Positions 27,430 through 35,248 of a DNA stretch of 64,000 nt are shown in pieces. The DNA is from Actinoplanes palleronii. Its GTDB lineage: Bacteria; Actinomycetota; Actinomycetes; Mycobacteriales; Micromonosporaceae. Position 1 is the first letter of the stretch; the number at the start of each line of letters is the position of its first letter. A program made the position numbers and the translations under genes. The notes under the pieces are model-generated. The model made no database searches. It worked only from the letters and a program-made list of their open reading frames with translations, and was not told the origin of the DNA. The DNA lies in assembly GCF_016862315.1 (NCBI RefSeq), contig NZ_BOMS01000136.1, positions 1 through 64,000 of the forward strand. Reading direction: 5' to 3'.

Positions 27430-28065
27430 GTGGACATGCTGTCGATGATCGCCGACGAGCGCCGCGGCATGGCGGAGCTGATCGAGTCGTTGACACCGGC
27501 CCAGCTGGAGACGCCCAGCCTGTGCCGGGGCTGGACGGTGCACGACGTCGCGGCGCACCTGTGCTCGCCGTGGATGATGGGCGCCGGCCGGATCGTGCCG
27601 GCGCTGATCCGGCACGGTTTCCGGGTGCACCGGGCGAACGCCGAGCTGGTGCAGGACCTGGCCGTCGAGCTGAGCGCCGACGAGATCGCCCAGGAGCTGC
27701 GGGCGCGCGCCGAGTTCCCGTTCTCGCCGCCGGTGGTCGGTCTGTTCGGGCAGCTCACCGACCTGCAGGTGCACGGTCAGGACATCCGCCGCCCGCTCGG
27801 GCTGACCCGCGAGCTGGTCGGTGAGCGGGTGCTGCTGTCGCTGGATTTCCTGGTCAGCCCGAAGGCCCGCGGCTCGTTCGTGCCGCGTGGCAGGCTGGAC
27901 GGGCTGCGGTTCATCGCCACCGACCTGGACTGGGAGGGCGGGCAGGGGCTGACCGTGCGCGGGACCGGTGAGGCGCTGCTGCTGGCGCTGACCGGCCGCC
28001 CGGTGGTGCTGGCCGAGCTCGAGGGCAGTGGCGTGGCGGTGCTGCGGGCCCGGCTGACCGGCTGA
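27430..28065 (+). CDS. Mycothiol-dependent maleylpyruvate isomerase-family protein
   Basis: A 211-residue protein of the DinB-like, metal-dependent MDMPI family. The family core is CRGWTVHDVAAHL (about 33-45), where the His of VHDVAAH is a metal ligand, and the second ligand region is LQVHGQDIRRPL (H and D/R). Such enzymes use mycothiol, the actinobacterial thiol, for isomerisation or conjugation. GTG at 27430 is chosen for the upstream -10 box; TTG at 27421 is possible. The exact reaction is unknown. Confidence 0.78.
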   Translation: MDMLSMIADERRGMAELIESLTPAQLETPSLCRGWTVHDVAAHLCSPWMMGAGRIVPALIRHGFRVHRANAELVQDLAVELSADEIAQELRARAEFPFSPPVVGLFGQLTDLQVHGQDIRRPLGLTRELVGERVLLSLDFLVSPKARGSFVPRGRLDGLRFIATDLDWEGGQGLTVRGTGEALLLALTGRPVVLAELEGSGVAVLRARLTG

Positions 28066-28077
28066 TGTTTCCGGCTC

Positions 28078-28106
28078 TTTACACGGGTGTGACCGGCGGA
28101 CAGAAT
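28078..28106 (+). promoter_or_regulatory. Promoter of the cellulase gene
   Basis: TTTACA (28078-28083) and CAGAAT (28101-28106) are separated by 17 bp, a good fit for a housekeeping sigma promoter. The transcript start would fall inside the following CebR-type palindrome. Confidence 0.45.
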
Positions 28107-28119
28107 GGGAGCGCTCCCA
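28106..28119. promoter_or_regulatory. CebR/CelR-type operator
   Basis: TGGGAGCGCTCCCA is a perfect 14-bp palindrome identical to the known binding site of the cellobiose repressor CebR/CelR of Streptomyces and Thermobifida. It lies 28 bp before the cellulase start and next to its putative -10, so binding would block transcription. Confidence 0.85.
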
Positions 28120-28146
28120 ATCCATTTCCCTCGATTGGTCATCCCC

Positions 28147-29679
28147 ATGAGACTTCGCACCATGGCGCTGCTCGCGGCCGGTTCCCTGGCTGCCGCGGGC
28201 ACGCTGGTCACGGCGCTGCCCCCGGCGTCCGCGGCCAGTGCCGGCTGCACCGTCACGTACAAGGTCGCGAGCCAGTGGCAGGGCGGCTTCCAGGGCGACG
28301 TCACCGTGAAGAACCTCGGTGACCCGCTCAGCTCCTGGACCCTCGGCTTCGACTTCGCCGACGCCGGGCAGAAGGTCACCCAGGGCTGGAGCGCCACCTG
28401 GAGCCAGTCCGGCACCCGGGTCACCGCGGCGAGCATGAGCTGGAACGGCTCGCTCGCCACGAACGCCTCGGCCGGGCTCGGCTTCACCGGCGCCTGGACC
28501 GGCGCCAACCCGGTGCCGGCCGCCTTCACCCTCAACGGCGTGACCTGCACCGGCGCGGTGGCGACGTCCGCACCGACGTCAGCACCGACCTCGTCGCCGA
28601 CCGTCTCACCGACCGTGTCCCCCACGGTCTCGCCGACGTCCTCGCCGACTCCGGCGCCCAGCGGCGCCGCGCCCGTCCTGCGGGTGTCCGGCAACAAGTT
28701 CGTCACCGCGGCCGGCGCCGAGCACCGGCTCTACGGCGTGAACCGCTCCGGCGGCGAGTTCGCCTGCATCCAGGGCAACGGCATCTGGGACGGCCCGATG
28801 GACCAGGCCTCGATCACCGCCATGCGCTCCTGGAAGATCCGCACCGTCCGGGTGCCGCTCAACGAGGAGTGCTGGCTCGGCACCGCCGACGTGCCGGCCG
28901 CGTACGGTGGCGCCGTCTACCAGGCCGCGGTCAAGGACTACGTGAACCTGCTGGTCAAGAACGGCATCACCCCGATCGTGGAGATGCACTGGAACTACGG
29001 CCTCTACACCGGGACCTCGTCCGGCTGCGCCGACGTCAAGGCCACGTGCCAGAAGCCGATGCCCGACGCCCAGTACGCCCCGGCGTTCTGGACCGGCGTG
29101 GCGACCGCCTTCAAGGGCAACGACGCGGTCATCCTCGACCTGTTCAACGAGCCCTACCCGGAGCGGGCCACCGGCGACGCGACGAGCGGCTGGAAGTGCT
29201 GGCGCGACGGCGGCACCTGCGCCGGCATCGGGTACCAGGTGGCCGGTTTCCAGGGCCTGGTGAACACCGTGCGGGCCACCGGCGCCACCAACATCATCAT
29301 GATCGGCGGGCTGGCCTACTCGAACGACCTCAGCCAGTGGCTCACCTACAAGCCGAGCGACCCGCTGAACAACCTGGCCGCGTTCGCGCACATCTACAAC
29401 TTCAACACCTGCGCGAACACGTCCTGCTGGACCAGCCAGCTGGCGCCGGTCGCCGCGCAGGTGCCGCTGACGCTCAGCGAGATCGGTGAGAACGACTGCG
29501 CGCACGGCTTCATCGACGGCCTGATGGACTGGGCGGACGCGAACCGGGTCGGCTACCTGGGCTGGACCTGGAACACCTGGGACTGCGCCACCGGCCCGTC
29601 CCTGATCAGCAACCACAACGGCACTCCGACCGTTTTCGGTCAGGGCCTCAAGGACCGCCTGGCTCGGGTGTCCGACTAG
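28147..29679 (+). CDS. Secreted CBM2-GH5 cellulase
   Basis: A 510-residue secreted endoglucanase-type enzyme. A signal peptide (1 to about 30, cleavage after ASAASA) is followed by a family 2 cellulose-binding module (about 32-135, with Cys34 and Cys134 and surface Trp), a Ser/Thr/Pro linker (137-172) and a GH5 catalytic domain (175-510). The acid/base is Glu335 in LFNEPY; the nucleophile is probably Glu445 in LSEIGE. No ribosome-binding site is visible before ATG 28147. The upstream CebR-type operator indicates induction by cellobiose. Two hairpins follow the stop. It degrades beta-1,4-glucan outside the cell. Confidence 0.92.
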   Translation: MRLRTMALLAAGSLAAAGTLVTALPPASAASAGCTVTYKVASQWQGGFQGDVTVKNLGDPLSSWTLGFDFADAGQKVTQGWSATWSQSGTRVTAASMSWNGSLATNASAGLGFTGAWTGANPVPAAFTLNGVTCTGAVATSAPTSAPTSSPTVSPTVSPTVSPTSSPTPAPSGAAPVLRVSGNKFVTAAGAEHRLYGVNRSGGEFACIQGNGIWDGPMDQASITAMRSWKIRTVRVPLNEECWLGTADVPAAYGGAVYQAAVKDYVNLLVKNGITPIVEMHWNYGLYTGTSSGCADVKATCQKPMPDAQYAPAFWTGVATAFKGNDAVILDLFNEPYPERATGDATSGWKCWRDGGTCAGIGYQVAGFQGLVNTVRATGATNIIMIGGLAYSNDLSQWLTYKPSDPLNNLAAFAHIYNFNTCANTSCWTSQLAPVAAQVPLTLSEIGENDCAHGFIDGLMDWADANRVGYLGWTWNTWDCATGPSLISNHNGTPTVFGQGLKDRLARVSD

Positions 29680-29684
29680 GGCTG

Positions 29685-29720
29685 TCCGGACGCCGGCCGG
29701 AGCCCCGACCGGCGTCCGGA
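29685..29720 (+). terminator. Terminator 1 after cellulase
   Basis: A perfect 12-bp stem (29685-29696 and 29709-29720) with a 12-nt loop begins 6 bp after the cellulase stop. Confidence 0.8.
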
Positions 29721-29740
29721 ACACGCCCCAGGGGGAGACG

Positions 29741-29774
29741 ACCGGCCGTGGGGAGACGGCACCCCACGGCCGGT
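29741..29774 (+). terminator. Terminator 2 after cellulase
   Basis: A second perfect stem of 13 bp (29741-29753 and 29762-29774) with an 8-nt loop follows the first, giving a tandem terminator. Confidence 0.75.
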
Positions 29775-29839
29775 TCCCTCACGGAGTGCTCAGCTCCCTC
29801 TCGACCCGCAGATCCGGCCGGCGCTCGGTCGTTGTGAGC

Positions 29840-30003
29840 GTTGTGTGGGGAGTTGTGGTGCGGAGCGCGCCGAAAGTCCCCACGTTCGGCCGTTCCGAGC
29901 GTTGCGTGGGGTTTTTGGGTGCGGAGCGCGCCGAAAGTCCCCTCGCTCGGTTGTTCTGCTTGCTGCGTGGGGAGTTTGGGTGCGGAGTCCGCGGGGTGGT
30001 GGG
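29840..30003. repeat. 61-bp tandem repeat array A (2.7 copies)
   Basis: Copies begin with G(T/C)TG(C/T)GTGGGG at 29840, 29901 and 29962, exactly 61 bp apart, and share GTGCGGAGCGCGCCGAAAGTC. Within a copy the early GGGG and late AAAGTCCCC can pair. The third copy runs up to the stop of the DUF574 gene. A related array with the same period is at 40209. Nothing coding is seen between 29775 and 30003. Confidence 0.88.
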
Positions 30004-30789
30004 TCAGCGTTTGAGGGCTACGCCGCCGGACATCTGGACGTGGGAGTCGTCGACGGGCGGGGCGGCGGGGTCCGGGCGCCACCGGTTGACCAGCGTGACA
30101 CCCGGGTCGACGAGCTCCAGGCCGCGGAACAGGCCGGCCACCTCGTCGTCGGTGCGCGGCTTGGCCGGGATGCCGCGGGCCGTGTAGACCTTCGCGCCCT
30201 GCACCGCCTGCTCGTTGTGCGCCGTGACCGTGGAGATCGCCAGCGCGCTGCCCGGCGCGAGCGGCGCCATCAGCGTGTCGATGATCCGGTGTGCCCGGTC
30301 CTCGTCGGTGACGAACTGCAGGACCGCGATCAGGCTGATCGCGATCGGCCGGCTGAAGTCGAGCGCCCGCACCTCCGGCGAGTTGATGATCAGCTCGGCG
30401 TCGTTCAGGTCGGCGTCCAGATAGGCGGTCGAGCCCCCCGGCGCCGAGGTGAGCAGCGCCCGGGCGTGCACCAGCACTATCGGGTCGTTGTCCACGTAGA
30501 CCACCCGCGAGGTGGGGTCGACGCCCTGCACCACCTCGTGCAGGTTGGGTGCGGTGGGCAGCCCGGCACCGATGTCCAGGAATTGCCGGATGCCCAGGTC
30601 CGCGGCCAGATAGCGAGCCGTCCGCGCCAGGTAGTTGCGGTTCGCGCGCATCGAGATCGGCAGGCTGGGGGAGGACTTCACGATCTCGGCGGCGGCGGCG
30701 CGGTCCGCCTCGAAGTTGTCCTTGCCGCCCAGCAGGTGGTCATAGATGCGGGCGGAGTGCGGGACGGCGGTGTTCAGCTCGACGGCCAT
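30004..30789 (-). CDS. DUF574/SAM-dependent methyltransferase-like protein
   Basis: A 261-residue member of the large actinobacterial DUF574 (Methyltransf_19) family. Marks are PHSARIYDHLLGGKDNFEAD at residues 10-29, a family signature, then IRQFLDIGAGLPT as the SAM-binding loop, VVYVDNDPIVL for the acidic ribose-binding residue, and SLIAVLQFV. No substrate is known for this family, which is amplified in Streptomyces and Micromonosporaceae. A TACATT box 6 bp before the ATG suggests a leaderless transcript. The gene ends in the 61-bp repeat array. Confidence 0.87.
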   Translation of the reverse strand: MAVELNTAVPHSARIYDHLLGGKDNFEADRAAAAEIVKSSPSLPISMRANRNYLARTARYLAADLGIRQFLDIGAGLPTAPNLHEVVQGVDPTSRVVYVDNDPIVLVHARALLTSAPGGSTAYLDADLNDAELIINSPEVRALDFSRPIAISLIAVLQFVTDEDRAHRIIDTLMAPLAPGSALAISTVTAHNEQAVQGAKVYTARGIPAKPRTDDEVAGLFRGLELVDPGVTLVNRWRPDPAAPPVDDSHVQMSGGVALKR

Positions 30790-30801
30790 GGGTGCAATGT
30801 A
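30790..30801 (-). promoter_or_regulatory. Putative -10 box for the DUF574 gene
   Basis: On the minus strand TACATT (30796-30801) lies 6 bp before the ATG, without a Shine-Dalgarno. Confidence 0.4.
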
Positions 30802-30810
30802 GTCAGCGGA

Positions 30811-32016
30811 TCAACGGAGTTCGACCTCGACCCCGTCCTCGGCGAGCCAGGCGAGCAGATGGTCCATGGTCACCGCCGGGCACCAGTCGCGCTGATCGTA
30901 ACCGGGCACCAGGTGCCGCGCGGCCACCTCGGCGTCGTGCCAGACCAGCCGGAACCCGGTCGCCGCGCCCCAGTCGCCGAGCAGGCAGTCGTGCAGCGCT
31001 CCGGCGTTCCAGCCGAAGTACCCACCGGGCCCGTTGATCGCCTCGCCGATCGCGCAGTAGAAGCTGTCCTCGTCGGTGACGTGCCGCCCGTCCAGGTGGT
31101 ACGTCGTGCCGGCGGCCCGGTCCGGTCCCGGCCGGTGGTGCGCCAGCGCCGCACCGGCCCACTCGTGCCGCAGCGCGGGCGGGTACGCCGCCCACAGCCC
31201 GGACTCGGTCGGCCGCCCGCCCCGCCAGTGCTCCCAGATCTCCCGGGCCCCGGTCGAGCGGCCGCCTTTGATCGCGTCGCCGTACGAACTCTCGAACGTC
31301 ACGTCGACCAGCCCGTCGCCGAGCACCGAGGGCTGCACCCCGGACACCTCGGCGCCCAGCCCGCTGTCCAGCATGTGCGTGGCGGTGCCGTCGTGCGCGA
31401 CGCTGTATATCGACGCGATGATCATGCGGCGGTGCTTGGCGGCGCCCCGCTGCAGCGCGTCGATGGCCCGCTGCAGCCGTGGCTCGGGCCGGCAGCCGAT
31501 CAGCGTGGCCGGCTTCGGCATCGGCTCGGGCCGGGGCCGGAACACGCCGGACACGTCCTGGCAGGTGCCGAACTTCTCCTCGCCCACGCCGGTGATGCCG
31601 GTCAGCACGTACCCGTCGGCCTCCGGGGCGCGGGACGGCCGGCGGCGGCGCTTGCGGTGCTCCGGGTCGATCCGCAGCCGGCCCTCGACGGTCACGTCGA
31701 ACACGCCGAACCCGGCCGGGCGGGCCTCCACCACGGTCAGGTCGAGCAGCTCCTCGGTGCACTCCCAGCACTCGCGAGGGTGCTTGGACTCCGGCCGGTG
31801 GATCGCTTCGAGACCGATATTGCCCAGCCACGGCGGGCCGAAGCCGTCACAGGCCGCGCGCAGCAGCCCGGCCGGCGCGCATCCGTGCAGCGTGTACCGC
31901 TCGACCGGCGGTTCGCCCGGGTCGGTGAACAGGCCGTCGATGTCGGTGCAGGCCGCCACCACCGCGTCGTCGTCGTCGACGTTCTGGTCGACGAGAAGCC
32001 AGGGGAAGCCGGTCAT
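30811..32016 (-). CDS. Large protein with C-terminal barstar-like domain
   Basis: A 401-residue protein. The last 100 residues (about 303-401) look like a barstar domain, the fold of the barnase inhibitor: TTYHLDGRHVTDEDSFYCAI, then a Gly-rich turn, then WNAGALHDCLLGD, then FRLVWHDAEVAA. The first 300 residues are not recognised; they include a cysteine-containing segment (ECWECTEELLDL) and an Arg-rich patch. No signal or membrane segment is seen. Barstar-family proteins inhibit or neutralise ribonucleases; here no toxin gene is adjacent. Start choice among 32016, 32043 and 32073 is uncertain. It is 21 bp upstream of the DUF574 gene on the same strand. Confidence 0.65.
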   Translation of the reverse strand: MTGFPWLLVDQNVDDDDAVVAACTDIDGLFTDPGEPPVERYTLHGCAPAGLLRAACDGFGPPWLGNIGLEAIHRPESKHPRECWECTEELLDLTVVEARPAGFGVFDVTVEGRLRIDPEHRKRRRRPSRAPEADGYVLTGITGVGEEKFGTCQDVSGVFRPRPEPMPKPATLIGCRPEPRLQRAIDALQRGAAKHRRMIIASIYSVAHDGTATHMLDSGLGAEVSGVQPSVLGDGLVDVTFESSYGDAIKGGRSTGAREIWEHWRGGRPTESGLWAAYPPALRHEWAGAALAHHRPGPDRAAGTTYHLDGRHVTDEDSFYCAIGEAINGPGGYFGWNAGALHDCLLGDWGAATGFRLVWHDAEVAARHLVPGYDQRDWCPAVTMDHLLAWLAEDGVEVELR

Positions 32017-32164
32017 CGGGCGACCGTACCGGTAAGTCGGCATTGCGCCGACATTGAGGGGATCAGGCCCCATCAGACGGGAAAGATGCGCTGCTCAGCG
32101 GTAGTCTGCGGCAGATAGGGACATATCGCGCAGCGCAACGTCGCGGTGACGCAGGGAGAATGAT

Positions 32165-33280
32165 GTGAAGGTCGGCATTCCCAGCGAGGTCAAGAACAAC
32201 GAGTTCCGGGTCGCGATCACCCCGGCCGGCGTGTTCGAGTTCGACCGCGCGGGACATCAGGTGTTCGTGCAGAGCAGCGCCGGGCTCGGATCGTCGATCA
32301 CCGACGCCGACTATCGGGACGCGGGCGCCACCATCCTGCCGGACGGGGACGCGGTGTGGGCCGCCGCCGAGCTGATCCTCAAGGTCAAGGAGCCGGTGGC
32401 CAGCGAGTACCACCGGATGCGCCCGGGTCAGGTGCTCTTCACCTACCTGCACCTCGCCGCGTCCAAGGAGTGCACCGACGCGCTGGTCGACCACAAGGTC
32501 ACCGGGATCGCGTACGAGACGGTCGAGCTACCGGACCGCTCGCTGCCGCTGCTGGCCCCGATGTCCGAGGTGGCCGGCCGGCTCGCGCCACAGGTCGGCG
32601 CGTACCACCTGATGCGCCAGGGCGGTGGCCGCGGCGTGCTGATGGGCGGGGTGCCCGGGGTGTACGCGGCCAAGACCGTGGTGATCGGCGCGGGAGTGTC
32701 CGGGATGAACGCGGCCGCGATCGCGCTCGGCATGCAGTCCGAGGTGCTGCTGCTGGACAAGAACATCGCCCGGTTGCGCGCGGCCGACGAGGACTACCGC
32801 GGGCACCTGCAGACGATCGCTTCCAACGCGTACGAAATCGAACGTGCCGTGCTCGACGCGGACCTGGTGGTGGGCGCGGTCCTGGTGCCCGGCGCGAAAG
32901 CGCCCCGGCTGATCTCCAACGACCTGGTGTCCCGGATGAAACCCGGCAGTGTGCTGGTGGACATCTCGATCGACCAGGGTGGCTGCTTCGAGGCGTCCCG
33001 GCCGACCACCCACGACGATCCGACCTACCGGGTGCACGGATCGATGTTCTACTGCGTCGCGAACATGCCCGGCGCGGTGCCGCACACCAGCACCTACGCG
33101 CTCACCAACGTGACACTCCCGTACGCTCTGGAACTGGCCAACCGCGGCTGGCGCGACGCCCTGCGGCGTGATCCGGCGCTCGCCGCCGGCCTGAACACGC
33201 ACGGCGGGCAGGTGATCTACGGCCCGGTCGCCGAGGCGCACGGCATGACGGCGACATCGCTGGAGGAGGTCCTGAGCTGA
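32165..33280 (+). CDS. ald: Alanine dehydrogenase
   Basis: A 371-residue NAD-dependent alanine dehydrogenase that interconverts alanine and pyruvate plus ammonia. Arg15 (FRVAITP) and Lys75 (KVKEP) for pyruvate binding, catalytic His96 (TYLHLA), the dinucleotide loop GAGVSG (175-180) and catalytic Asp270 (DISIDQGG) are all in place at the family positions. GTG has GGGAG 7 bp before. The last 4 bp overlap the proposed CTG start of xerD, indicating coupled translation. Confidence 0.96.
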   Translation: MKVGIPSEVKNNEFRVAITPAGVFEFDRAGHQVFVQSSAGLGSSITDADYRDAGATILPDGDAVWAAAELILKVKEPVASEYHRMRPGQVLFTYLHLAASKECTDALVDHKVTGIAYETVELPDRSLPLLAPMSEVAGRLAPQVGAYHLMRQGGGRGVLMGGVPGVYAAKTVVIGAGVSGMNAAAIALGMQSEVLLLDKNIARLRAADEDYRGHLQTIASNAYEIERAVLDADLVVGAVLVPGAKAPRLISNDLVSRMKPGSVLVDISIDQGGCFEASRPTTHDDPTYRVHGSMFYCVANMPGAVPHTSTYALTNVTLPYALELANRGWRDALRRDPALAAGLNTHGGQVIYGPVAEAHGMTATSLEEVLS

Positions 33281-34191
33281 GTCTCGACCGGACGATCCAG
33301 GCCTACCTGGACCATCTGAGCGTGGAGCGGGGCCTGTCCCGCAACACGCTCGCCTCCTACCGCCGCGACCTGGACCGCTACGCCGAGCAACTGACCGCCG
33401 CCGGGATCGCCGAGCTGGCGCAGGTGCGCCCGAAGGACGTCACCGGGCACCTGGCGGCGCTGCGGGCCGAGGGCCTGGCGTCGTCGTCGGCCGCCCGGGC
33501 GATCAGCGCGGTGCGCGGGCTGCACCGGTTCGCGCTGCGCGAACGGCTGGTGACCCACGACGCGGCCGCCGAGGTGCGCCCGCCCAGCCCGCCGAAACGC
33601 CTGCCCAAGGCGCTCGACGTCGATCAGGTCAGCCGCCTGCTCGCGGTGCCGGCCGCGGACAACCCGCTGGGGTTGCGCGACCGGGCGCTGCTGGAGTTCC
33701 TCTACGGCACCGGTGCGCGGATCTCCGAGGCGGTCGGCGCCGACATCGACGACCTCGACCTGGGCGAGCAGAGCGCCGCGCTGCTGCGCGGCAAGGGCGG
33801 GCGGACCCGGCTGGTCCCGGTCGGCGGTTACGCCCGGACCGCTGTACAGGCCTATTTGGTACGAGCACGGCCGACCCTCGCGGAGGCCGGCCGGGGCACC
33901 CCGGCGATCTTCCTGAACGCCCGTGGTGGCCGGCTCTCCCGGCAGAGCGCGTGGACCGTCCTGCACCGCTGCGCCACCGTGGCCGGCCTGCCGATCGACG
34001 GCCCGTACGCGGTCAGTCCACATACGCTGCGTCACTCGTACGCCACGCATCTGCTCGACGGCGGGGCCGATGTGCGAGTGGTGCAGGAACTGCTGGGACA
34101 CGCCTCGGTCACCACGACGCAGGTGTATACGCTGGTGACCGTCGAGCGTCTGCGGGAGGTCTACGCGACTTCTCACCCGCGCGCTCGTTAG
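33277..34191 (+). CDS. xerD: Tyrosine recombinase XerD
   Basis: A 304-residue site-specific recombinase that resolves chromosome dimers at dif with XerC. The core-binding domain spans about 5-100 and the catalytic domain 105-300. Catalytic residues are Arg148 (GTGARISE), Lys173 (GKGGRTR), His249/Arg252 (SPHTLRHSYATHLL), His275 (GHASVTT) and Tyr284 (TQVYT). The start is unusual: CTG at 33277 has GGAGGAGG 7 bp upstream and gives the full core-binding helix; no ATG, GTG or TTG is in frame until 33322, which would remove its first 15 residues. Confidence 0.9.
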   Translation: MSLDRTIQAYLDHLSVERGLSRNTLASYRRDLDRYAEQLTAAGIAELAQVRPKDVTGHLAALRAEGLASSSAARAISAVRGLHRFALRERLVTHDAAAEVRPPSPPKRLPKALDVDQVSRLLAVPAADNPLGLRDRALLEFLYGTGARISEAVGADIDDLDLGEQSAALLRGKGGRTRLVPVGGYARTAVQAYLVRARPTLAEAGRGTPAIFLNARGGRLSRQSAWTVLHRCATVAGLPIDGPYAVSPHTLRHSYATHLLDGGADVRVVQELLGHASVTTTQVYTLVTVERLREVYATSHPRAR

Positions 34192-34272
34192 AAGGTACGC
34201 ATCCCTAGGTGCGACACGCCGAACGGCTGACCCCGTTGGCGCGGCGTGGGTGGCGTACAGTCGGGCTTCGGT

Positions 34273-34289
34273 TCCGACTTAGAGTCGGA
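34273..34289. promoter_or_regulatory. Palindrome upstream of parA
   Basis: TCCGACT-TAG-AGTCGGA is a perfect 7-bp inverted repeat with a 3-bp centre, 15 bp before the parA ATG. It is not a parS site. It could be an operator or a small attenuator. Confidence 0.45.
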
Positions 34290-34304
34290 TGGGGGGCGAG
34301 GGCG

Positions 34305-35237
34305 ATGTCAGGGCACGGCCAGCGTGCGGAGGCTTGGACCACCGCGCTCCGCGACCAGCAGAACTCCCTCGACCTCGGCGCCGAACTGGGTCCGGCCGAC
34401 CCCACGGCGTACACGATGCGCCGCCCGATCCCCGAGCCGATGCCGACCGATCGGCACGGCCCGGCGCGGATCATCGCGCTGGCCAACCAGAAAGGTGGCG
34501 TCGGCAAGACGACCACCACGATCAACCTGGGCGCCGCGCTGGCGGAGTACGGGCGCAAGGTGCTGCTCGTCGACTTCGACCCGCAGGGCGCCTGCTCGGT
34601 CGGCCTGGGTGTGAACCCGCACAACCTCGACCTGAGCGTCTACAACCTGCTGATGCAGGACGACGTCGCCACCGAGGACGTCATCATCAAGACCAACATC
34701 GCCGGGCTGCACCTGCTGCCGGCCAACATCGACCTCTCCGCGGCCGAGATCCAGCTGGTCAACGAGGTCGCCCGGGAGATGGCGCTGGCCCGGGCGCTGC
34801 GCTCGGTCCGCAAGGAGTACGACTTCATCCTGATCGACTGCCAGCCCTCGCTGGGCCTGCTGGCGATCAACGCGCTGACCATCGCGAACGCGGTGCTGAT
34901 CCCGCTGGAGTGCGAGTTCTTCTCGCTGCGCGGTGTCGCCCTGCTGCTGGACACCATCGACAAGGTGCGCGAGCGGCTCAACTTCGACCTCGAGCTTGAA
35001 GGCATCCTGGCCACCATGTACGACTCCCGCACCACGCATTGCCGCCAGGTGCTGCAGCGGGTGGTCGAGGCGTTCGGCGACAAGGTGTACCAGACGGTGA
35101 TCACGAAGACGGTGAAGTTCCCGGAGTCGACCGTGGCCGGTGCGCCGATCACTACGCTGGACCCGGCGTCGTCCGGCGCCCGCAACTACCGCCAGCTCGC
35201 TCGCGAGGTCATCGCCGCCAAGGTTGAACGAGGGTAG
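34305..35237 (+). CDS. parA: ParA/Soj-type chromosome partition ATPase
   Basis: A 310-residue ParA-family ATPase. After a 55-residue polar leader, the deviant Walker A is KGGVGKTT (63-70) in ALANQKGGVGKTTTTINL. Switch I/Walker A' is LLVDFDPQGACSVGLG, and Walker B is FILIDCQPSLGLL. No parB follows, and the gene sits before scpA as in other actinobacteria, where this ParA is distinct from the one at the origin. It probably supports chromosome organisation with ScpA-ScpB-Smc. ATG at 34305 is preceded by a GGGCGAGGG purine block. Confidence 0.92.
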   Translation: MSGHGQRAEAWTTALRDQQNSLDLGAELGPADPTAYTMRRPIPEPMPTDRHGPARIIALANQKGGVGKTTTTINLGAALAEYGRKVLLVDFDPQGACSVGLGVNPHNLDLSVYNLLMQDDVATEDVIIKTNIAGLHLLPANIDLSAAEIQLVNEVAREMALARALRSVRKEYDFILIDCQPSLGLLAINALTIANAVLIPLECEFFSLRGVALLLDTIDKVRERLNFDLELEGILATMYDSRTTHCRQVLQRVVEAFGDKVYQTVITKTVKFPESTVAGAPITTLDPASSGARNYRQLAREVIAAKVERG

Positions 35238-35248
35238 GTTCCGGCTCC

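Noticed and set aside
29845..32118. Very long plus-strand frame across repeats and two genes
   Set aside because: It crosses the 61-bp array and is antisense to the DUF574 and barstar genes, which have clear domain motifs. High GC leaves such frames open by chance.
33240..33330. Frameshift or truncation of xerD
   Set aside because: The frame is intact and the N-terminal domain is complete if translation begins at CTG with a strong Shine-Dalgarno; no need for a frameshift.
34273..34289. parS site
   Set aside because: The palindrome does not match the conserved TGTTTCACGTGAAACA centre; kept only as a possible operator.
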